A DNA stretch of 64,000 nucleotides. Origin: Liolophura sinensis (taxonomy: Eukaryota > Mollusca > Polyplacophora > Chitonida > Chitonidae). The position numbers were made by a program, and so were the translations under genes. The notes under the pieces are model-generated. The model ran no database searches. It was not told where the DNA came from and was given only the letters and a program-made list of their open reading frames with translations. Location of the stretch: NCBI RefSeq assembly GCF_032854445.1, contig NC_088300.1, forward strand, positions 50,337,682 through 50,401,681, written 5' to 3'. How positions within the stretch are numbered: position 1 is the stretch's first letter; each line of letters starts with the position of its first letter. Positions 12,431 through 23,000 of the stretch are shown here, in pieces.

Positions 12431-12579
12431 TGTTCATCGAGGGCAGTGCGGAAAAGACTTTTAAAGGCTTTCAGATCCGTGCCCATCGTGTGAAGGGGGA
12501 TACCGAGACTATCATGGGAACTTTTACGGACTTCCCTGATGAATACCTAAAAACACTGAGTTGTTTCGGTGAACTCCAT
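12431..12579 (+). CDS. FRRS1: FRRS1 exon: middle of reeler domain
   Basis: Acceptor 'tgtttcag', donor 'ccat|gtaagt'. It encodes 'FIEGSAEKTFKGFQIRAHR', matching the reeler hallmark of a beta strand, then FKGF and R.. It enters in phase 1 and so needs one base (G gives Val) from an upstream exon. Confidence 0.9.
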
Positions 12580-15500
12580 GTAAGTCCTGGTAGAAATTGT
12601 GTAAGTCGACCAATAGTGTGTTGATTCAGGCATAATCAGTGTGAGCTGTTTGATGATTTGAAGTGTTTCCACTCCAGCGACTTTACAGGAACAACTTTTC
12701 CAGGCTGGGCATCGCTGTTTACGATATTGCTAAAATATTGCCCACGTGGCTATTATCCACAATTATTCCTTCACCCTTGTTACTTACCTCTTGTTCCCTT
12801 ATAGGACACGACATTGCTGAAATATTGTCCACGTGGCCATTATCCACAGTTATTCCTTTACTCTTGTTACTTACCTCTTGTTACATTATGGGACACGACA
12901 TTGCTGAAATATTGCCCACGTGGCCATTATCCACAATTATTCCTTCACTCTTGTTACCTACCTCTTGTTACATTATGGGACACGACATTGCTGAAATATT
13001 GCCCACGTAGCCATTATCCACAGTTATTCCTTTACTCTTGTTACTTACCTGTTGTTACATTATAGGGCACGACATTGCTGAAATATTGCCCACGTAGCCA
13101 TTATCCACAGTTATTCCTTCACTCCTGTTACTTACCTCTTACTACATACCTGTTGATAAATTTGTTTTTAACATGTCCTTAATTATGGCTTTAAGGTTAC
13201 TCTAGCACATTAATATTCCTCACTGTTTATGTGTTAAATTTGTCAACTTCCACCTCAAAAATATATATGCCCTAACTTTCCCGTGAAACAATACCATACT
13301 ACCACATAGAGCTTGCGCTTTTCTCTACAACATATCAACCCAGCATGACCACCATTTTTTGGGCTGTGGCTGCTGGAAGTGAAGTCATAGCATTTTATTA
13401 CCTTGGTAACCTCCAATGGGGTAGGAGGTAACACTGGCAAAAAAGTTTTCAGTTCTACCCAAAAACAGACAAAATGTATAATGATATATTTTAACTAGGT
13501 GCAAACTAACAGTGCAGAAATTTATAGTACATCAACAACCTAAAATGTCTGTATGGCAGTATTACCCAATCAGTGCTCCTTCACTCTTCACCTCGGAGAC
13601 AAATCTTGGACCCAATTGCCCGAATTGCGCATGTGTAACCTTAAAATGGTTGATTTATGTATGTGAAAATGGTGAACTCCTGTAAAGCTCATATAAATAT
13701 CACGCCACAGGTTAAAAGTCTCCACTATGATCTTTCCCACTACACAAATGCGTCAATTAACAGATCAGAATAGTTTAAAGTACACAGGAAAAACAACCAA
13801 ACCCCTGTTTACACCTACATTCTTCACAGCCATAAACAGTAACCTGTGCCAAAAGTTGTGCAGCATGCTTGTTAGCACTGTTTTGTGCAAAATGAACACG
13901 TAATTAAAACGGCCCTAGAAGGCAAGGCAACCGGAGGTAACAATTAGATATTTTAATACGTTAAAAATAGAGTAGTAACGTTCATGATGTCAATTCATGA
14001 TACCTTTAATTTCATTTATTTATTTATTTGATTTTTCTTTAACGCCCGGTCCAAGAATTTTTCGGTTATGTGATGCCGGTAAGTTTTATAGTGGGGAAAA
14101 CCGGAGGATAAACCACCAAACTTACTCAAGTTACTGACAAAGTTTTAACATGCCTCTGACAGACTTACACACTATACTGGCAAAAGACGAGCGTTAGACT
14201 GCGCTATCGACTCCTTGAGCGCAGTCACCCGGTTATTTTCACCATGCATGGCCCCACGAAAAATGGGAGAGAGGACAAATTCGATGTCCAAGGACGAGAT
14301 TGAACCAATATGCCATGTGCCTCTATAGCGGAACTCCAATTGACTGGCTTATATAAGTGTTTATTTAAAATAAAATATTAAATACAATATTAAAGGCTTT
14401 AATATGACCACAAATTTTCCACAAGACAATGACGGTTTCATCATTTCCATGCCTGTTTCCCTACCAGAATATGTTAACCCATAAAGATGCCGTGGACAAA
14501 GGGAACCTCACATTAACCTGGAAAGCCCCGGATGTTCCGGTAGGAGACCTCGTCTTCACGTAAGTCTGTCACTCACATGGGCAGGGATGCACAACGTACA
14601 GGAATCCGTTTCACGATACACTGTTTAGCACAAGGCGAATAAAACGACTACAGTTTAAACGCATACAAATCATGCTTTCTTGCTGTACAAAAACGTAAAA
14701 GGGAACCTATATTTTATAAGTAGAAATATTCAGATGTCTGAAAAAATGTACAAAATTTGTAGGCTTTATGTTGGTTAGTGTAAACGTTAATGTAATTGTT
14801 GGTTAATGTAAACGTCAAAGGAGAAGAAGATTTAAATATCAGTCAAATACCATTGAAAAGTGTATGCTTTTCCTCGACGGTGCATGCCATAAAAATTCTA
14901 ATATGTACCTCAAGGTGATAAATTATAAATAAAGTCCGCGCCAACATCCGCTGTGGGCGACTCCATTTGGCCTAAGAACTAGTCCTGCCGTCGGAAACCG
15001 CCGAAGTGCAGTTGGTACATTTCCGGTAGAACTTCCTAGAAGGTAGCGAACAGTACAGTTCGTTTTCCGCTTGACGATCGGGAAACCGGAATGTTGGACG
15101 TAGGTTCCGAGTTTACACGAACAAGCCGTCAGTTTTAACGACTCTCACTGGCTGAGAGGCAACACACCCCAAGCATAAGTTATAGGGTGTTAAAGATGGA
15201 GGGCGCGATGGACTCAGCGATTTATGCCAGCTTTGCCGTATTCAGGCTTTACATGTATGGCGAGGATAAATCGCAAAATTATGCAGCAGGTACCACCAGA
15301 TAGAAAAAATTGTGTTCTTTTCAGCCTAAATTGTCATGTTTATAAATTTTCTTCTCTTTAATGTAATTACATAACGGACACGTCATTTTTGTCCTACGTG
15401 CGCGGTAACAATAAATTAACTTTTAACCTGGAATTCATATGAGGCCTTAGGACATACTCCGCATTTGAGAAACTCATACCCTATAGTCACTCTTCAGCCT

Positions 15501-16923
15501 TAATGAAGAAAAATCAAACCAAGCATCGCCTGACGTCACAACGGAAACTCACACCTAATTGGTTAAAATTGACAACTGGTGACGCTTTTGATTTTCTCCA
15601 ATTTGAACGTTTTTGATTACTTTGAACCTCTTCATTTGACTTCACAAAAATAAAAGGGTGCGCTTTTGAAACTGTGGGATATATAAAGTGCTGTCTTCTC
15701 ACTTAAAGGTCTATGTAAACGATTATCGATCTGCTCAAAATTATACATCTTTGTGCCAAAAGTAAAGCGCTAAAAAGTAATGTTTGCTCCGGACGTCTCT
15801 GTATTGTTGTAGTGCGACAATTCTGACTACCTTTGCGGAGTTTTGGGGTGACGAGAAATCCGACGTGCTGGTTGACACTTCCGGAACAGCCAACCTTGGA
15901 GATCTGGAGAAGGTAATGAAAGTTTTAAAAAACGTTCTTCCGCTAAAGTTTATTTTTCTTGAAGGACATATGACTGGTTGTGATCGCCTTTCACATATGG
16001 CAGCTCTTTCTCTGGAATTATAGATGACGCAGCAAGGCTATGTTTCTCACACATTACATAATTATCTTTCTACAGCTGAAGATAGTACCAAATTCTCAGC
16101 AGAAGTTCTATGAATTAAACCCAAATATAATGTTTCGCGCATGGTTTTTGTAGTTAGCAGGTTATGATTAACATTTCTTGGGTTTAATTTATATCAAGTG
16201 ATTGTAATTTCACGACTGTTGTGGATGATACCCTATAATGTTTAGCCAGAAGATGTTTTGGTTAATTGCTGACTTTACTGGTGGAAATGTCTCTTCAAGC
16301 TCTAGACTCGGTTGTTCAAAACTGTTTTAAGGCTCACTACCAGATTTAACTTTAAAAGTCAAGCCCTCAGTTTTGTTCTTAGTCCAGAAATAAATGCGTA
16401 ACAGTACATATAATATAAACTAAATCTGCTGAGGTTATACTTACTTTGGACAACTGCATTAGGTACTGAGTTTGGCTAAAGTCTTAAATATAAAATATGA
16501 GTTTGGCTAAAATCTTAAATATAAAATATGACTTTATTTCCAATATTAGCTAATGCACTTTAGAACAGTTGGACCTATTGATATCCGAACTCAAACAGCT
16601 TTTTTTTGACCAGATGCACAACCAGATGCACCCGGATATAGACTTTGTGGGTACATGTGGTAAGACCAAAGGTTGTGTCCTATTCCCAAGACATTGTATG
16701 GGTGACGACTGCCTGGCTGCCGTGTCATTCCACACTCATGACGATTATGTTCACTTCGAGATGATGGCCAAGGCGGAAGGATACGTTTCCGTGGGATTTT
16801 CTGACGACAAACTTATGGTACGACTTTCTTGAACGTGGAATGTAACACGAAACATGCTGTCTTGAATGAATCTTTTCCACACCTGTCTTTGTTATGGTTA
16901 GATGCTGTTGTTGAAATGACGCA

Positions 16924-17022
<99 letters not shown>

Positions 17023-20000
17023 TAGTTTTAGTTTTTGCACAAAGGTGGACACTTCCTAAACAAACTGCCCTACAGCAGTATTTTAGCAAACATGTATGTG
17101 CACTGGGCAAGTAGTAAAGCAAAACTAGTGTCAGTGTATAAGGGGAGATAATGATGACGTGCGGGCTTGTGACAGCACATGTAGTATATGTGCTTTGGTA
17201 ACTCCTGGTTAAGTGTTCATGGCATTGTCATTTGTCAAGAAACCGTTTCTTCATAGACAAGATCAAGCGTTTCCCATGACTCATCCAAGTAATCCATCTT
17301 TGTCATGGGGTAAGGTAAAATGAAAATAACTAAGTCGACAAAACTCTGAAACATTGACTCCTGTGTGTTTGATTCAGGGTGATGACGAGACTCTGAGTTG
17401 TACAGCCCAGGACTTGAGAGTCACGGTACAGAGAGGCTATAACCCGGCTTTGTACAATGATAGACAGTATACGGTAAGTCATATCGGGCTAATTCCGGTG
17501 CTGTGGATACTCCTCCTAGTCTTGTGCTCAGGAACTATCTTCGTTCCACATTCGTAGGCCTATAGCAGTCGTATTCATGCTTTAAGAGCGTTCCAATACG
17601 ATAATCGCAAGACCCATTTAGGAATATATAGGGAATACTAGTAATACATCAACAGTAAATAAAGCTGGCAAAATGTGACATAAAATCAGTCAACAGTTTT
17701 CAGTGATGCAGAGAAGACAGTCAATATTCTTGGCATGAAATCCAGTTCAGACTTGGGTGTCCGGTGTCTTCGGCATACTTCACTGGCGGCAGCACTTTGG
17801 CGACATGGATTCGGAAGGGGACACAAGGAGACACGGTATATGTACACACATAAAAAATGGCTCCTCGTCGACACATGACGGAAAAATTGTTAAGTACGAC
17901 TTATTTAACACAAAGCGGCCCATATCTTTACTCACACAAAAGTATGCTTCCAAAGAAAGAAAAAAGAAGCACAAAGATTCGAAAACTTACTAGAGGTGCA
18001 ACCTGTTCTCCGCAGTGACTTCGGTTCTTTTTCTTCTTTTTTTGTGTTGAAAATATATTTATGTCCAGGACATAATGGCTACAGCATCGTTTCCATGTCA
18101 AAATGAAAAAGGGATTAGATGCAAACTAGCAGTACATTACTTTAACATAATAACAAGCTATTCCAACATAATCCTCAAATTATCGTTGTCATTTATATTG
18201 ACAAAAGGATTAAACCTGACATAGAACAGATCCCGCCGGTGTGTGAAATACAGGTGTGCCATTTTCACTTCTTGCTCTACTAAATAGCTTTGAAGGGAGA
18301 AGATTTTTAATGTGTTTTCTGTGGTACATAAGCACAGTACATCGTTTGTATATGACAGGCCGTTCAAGACCACATGCAGTGTTTATAATTTATTTATTTA
18401 TTTGATTGGTGTTTTACGCCGTACTCAAGAATATTTCACATATACGACGGCGGCAAGAATTATGGTGGGAGGAAACCGGGCAGAGCCCGGGGGAAACCCA
18501 CGATCATCCGCAGGTTGCCGACAGGCCTTCCCATGTTCGGTCGAAGAGGAAGCCAGTATGAGGTGGACTTGAACTGACAGCGACCGTCTTTTCTTATTAG
18601 CCTAGTCCAAACATAAGTTCACTGTACTGTGATGAATGACTGGCAAAACTATGGCAGAAATACGGATTTTAAACTTGCCAAAATATGACCAAACAGATCA
18701 CATTATAAAGTTTATGTTTTACATATGAAGACAAATCTTAATCACAAAAAAAGACTTTGACACCACCTACAAATACACTTGAAAGTAAAAATATTTTTCT
18801 TATTTTTAAGCAACCGTCTCTTTTATGGTCATATAAGTTATATGGGTGCGTTGATCAAGTTTTATACTTTCGATTCGAAAGTTTACAGAATTGTGCTGAG
18901 ATTTTGAAATTTGCACTTTCTTATCGTACCTCTTTGGGGCCGATTCTCCGTCTTTCCATACCACGTCCTTTCAAACTCGTATAGTTCGTGAGTAATTTTC
19001 AGGGTCAAAAAGAATCCAGGTATCTCTGTCGTACATCACGTGGATGCTCCTAAACACGAATGCTTAAACTGGTCCTAGCCCAGGGTTAAGGGTGTGCTAG
19101 CGATTTCCGTTCGCAGAAGTTTCAGCCATGGGTTAAGCGGGCCTAGTGATTTTCATTCACAAAAAATTCATGAGTACACGTTAGTATCTTGGCAACCTAT
19201 TTCTTAGTCATTACATCGACATGTATTTGAAATGGGTCTTTGTTTGAGCATACAAGAAGACTAAAAGATATGCTCCAGATATTTTGTTACATTTTTTTTT
19301 AATTACAAGTTGTTATTTTGAAATATCTTTGTTCTTGGCATTTTGGTAGTAAAACATTTCTTCAGTTGTGGTTTCGATGCCACGTATCCTAAGTATGAGA
19401 TGGGTTGTGCATTATACAGGTTGGGGTAGTCAACATGACCACAGTACAGAAGGACGGGTATATCTACTGTCGGTTCGCTCGGCCAATAGTCATGCCCCCT
19501 TTAGTGTCTGTCAATTATACTTCGGATCCGCCCACACCAATCACCCAGACGTTTGACCTCTCCAAGGACTGGTACCTTTTCCTGGCCTGGGGATACACTT
19601 TCGCAGGTATGCATTTAAAAGTATCAACATCACAATATTAACAATAAAGTTAACTCAAAGTATCTAATGGTGAAAATAAACAGGTTTAAAATAAGAGACA
19701 GGTCTTTTTCGTATAAATTTGTTGAAGAAAATTGCAACTATCAATGTCCATTTACAAGATTAGTAGTTATGGTGAAGAGATTCGTCAAATGATAGATAAT
19801 TTCGAATTTGAATCGCTCCATACTGCTTTTCACTTGACAGGTGACTAGACATTGCAGTTGCATGAAAGAAACACCGACCTGTTTACAATTTATATAAAAG
19901 ATTAGCTGGAAAAGTCTGTATTGCCAAGTATAGCAAAGCCTATGTGGTCACAGCAAGTTTTCTAAAGAAAATATGACTTCAGAGATGAATGTAGATTTTT

Positions 20001-23000
20001 GAAGGTGTTACATGTGCGCATGTTATAATGTACTTGAACAGACACGGACGTGATGGGTAAGCACATAGAGTTGCCCCTGGTAACAGGCGACAGAGTCAGC
20101 CTCTCCTCAACTACGGTGTACAGAGGCAGTATCATGTCTAAATGGCTACAAGCTCACGGTAAGCGTCACCAACACCTTAAAAGTAAACAATCCGGAAGTC
20201 AGGGAATTGTTAATGTCCTAGGATATATATGACCAAGGGACTATTTGACGTCATCCATATTCACAATATTGGTAAAGTGACTTTAAGCTACAGTTATCCA
20301 TATGATATTCACAGTCCACTGTAAGGAAACCAAACCAGACGACACAGCGATGCTAATTTCCGATAAAAGGCTGTGTGCCTTTCGCCTCTCGAACAATGAT
20401 CTTCAAAACTTTCAGACACCGTGCATGTTGTACATACAATAAGCACAGTGTTAGCAATATGTCTCTGGATTACGCCGTACTCAAAAATATCACTTATACG
20501 ATGGCGGCCAGCATTATGGTCAGAGGAAACTGGTCAAAGCTTGGGAGCACAACGCCCATCCGGTTGCTGCAACACCCTCCCGGAAAAACGGAAATCAACA
20601 AACCAAAATCTAGAGCCAGTTGGTCTTGCCAAGTTTAAGCCTTTTTGAAATATATACTCTCCTCAGTACATTTCTTGTGACAATCCAATCTAGATTCCAC
20701 ACAACCTGTACAAACCTCTTATTATTTCTAAGTTTAAGTGATCGCATGCTTTGTACGTTCTCATCTTTCCCAGGTTGTTTAACTGTGATCGCCTGGATGC
20801 TGCTTGTTGGCCTGGGAACAGTCGTCGCTCGCCATTACAGACAAGGCATTGGGGCTAAAATGGCCCGTGGTCAGAAGAGATGGTTTCAGGTGACCAGCAA
20901 TATATGTTTTAGTGCAAAAAAATATAAATAAATAAAACAACACAGACCTGCATACAGGTTTTATATCTCACCTTTTTAATTCTTGGAACCCGAAGTTCCT
21001 ATTTTGATGCGTTAATGGTGAGGAAACATGTGCCACTTGCATACATGTGTCCAACTGATTAGTGTATTTGATAGGTGTTTAACGATTTATTCCACAATTT
21101 TTGCTTATGAAAACCAGCATTCTGTTGCGTAGAGTAAATCACTGCCATTCGACAGGTACACGACAAACATGCGTGAGTTAAAGCCACGGCCAGTAGCGAT
21201 GCCGAGTGTTTACGCCCGGTTCATTGCCATTTTGCATTGGTCAAAAACGGGAGAGTTCGCCAGTAATGGCCTAATCGGGTAGTGTGAGAACAACACTTCA
21301 AGCAATTCCATCGGTGTGAGACCCTTTTATGTTCGTAAAAAACAACTAGCATAGAGCTGTTGTAAGTTATTATTTTATAATACTCTGTGTGCGCCTTTAT
21401 AGTATAATCGACGTTGTTTACTTTGAACCTTTCCTTGGTACACGCAGTTAATGGGTGTGCATTTACATTCAGTTTCACAGGTGGCTTGTTGGTCTGGCCG
21501 CTGTCTTTACCTCTGTGAGCTTTATTTTGATATTCGTCAAACTAGGGGGCTGGAGCGAGGTGAGTGCATTGTATTGTTATTGCCAAATGTCAGTAACTAA
21601 CACATATGTTCTTAAATGCAGTTTTCGTCATTTTTTTTATTCACTTGCAATTAAACCACCCTTAGTGTTGCAAAATGTAACAATCATTACATATTGTCAC
21701 TCTTAGAGTTGCAAATTGTAATAATTTCTAACAAAAGCAACAAGCTAAAAATTATTACAATGTTAGCGTCTGTAACGTAATATGTTCTGAAATGCAGTTT
21801 TCGTCATAATTTTCGTATTTATCATATCTGTCCGTTAACCTGTCTATGATGAACATTCACAGTACATATCGTAAACCCTCACGCAAGAGTACAACATTGT
21901 GAATTAAACCAGAACATCGAAGACTGTGATAGCTGGCACGACGCGACCGCTGAAATTCGGTTTCTTACCAATCTTCCTAGATTATAGGGTTTTGTTACAA
22001 CTGTGTATGCACATACATAAATACTAGTAACGTACAGACCCCTACCACCATAAACACTCTGAATACGGAACTCTTTTCTGTTATTGCGTTTTATTACTAA
22101 TTGCGTTAACATCTGGAACGTAATTTGTAATAACGAAATATGTAACAAATATGTTATTAAAGTAAGTTATTGTCATTATTCTCATTCACAACATCAGTTT
22201 AGGGATGTTCCCTTTTAAATGAGATTTTCCAATATCTTCTTGACAGGAATAAGTTATTACAAAGAGCCACTCTCAGAGTGAACTTCCATGAAGTTGTTGA
22301 CAGACAAACAGACAGACGAAGAGGCATTTTTTTTATAAGCACCGGCAAAAAAACGTAATCTCTTTTGACGGAGGTAATAAATACGTTTTAATCCAGACAA
22401 TGTTTTGTGTATTTTCCTGGCCAGTATGTGACCGTTCACGCTTACCTTGGGATAGCCATCATGGCGGCCACAGTTCTGCAGGCATTAGGTGGTCTTATCA
22501 GACCCTCGCCCACCTCAAAAATGCGACCCGTCTTCAACTGGCTTCATCGGACTCTGGGTAAACTCACTCACGCGGCTACCGGTAAGCCAATAGTCTGCCA
22601 TCACCATCAAAAAGGACTGTCTATCCCACACAAATCAGATACCGCTTAACATATCCACGTGGTATAGCATGATTTTCCTCTCTGGCAGCACGTGGGAATT
22701 AAGGTCTGTCAGCAACCCCCGGATGGTTTCCTCTCACCATAATATTTGCCGCCGTCGTATCACAATCAGTGATATGCGTACTCGATATGTGTATTGGATA
22801 TGTGTATCACAAAGAGAAGCAGCAATCTTAATGTATAGTTTATCTAGATAGAAGCAGCTTTTACATGTATATCCAGTTTTTGTTTAATCTGATTCCCGTC
22901 GAGATACATATCTGAGTGAGGACACATTCAAAAGCAGAAAGGTTCTAACCTCTCAACTCTCACGTTTTTTAAGCTAGTCTCACGTTTTTTAATTAAAAAA

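Noticed and set aside
12663..13065. Two long repetitive frames (115 and 83 codons)
   Set aside because: Translation of the 87-bp intronic satellite.
16813..17122. Frames rich in Tyr-Ile
   Set aside because: Translation of the (AT)n/(AAT)n microsatellite.
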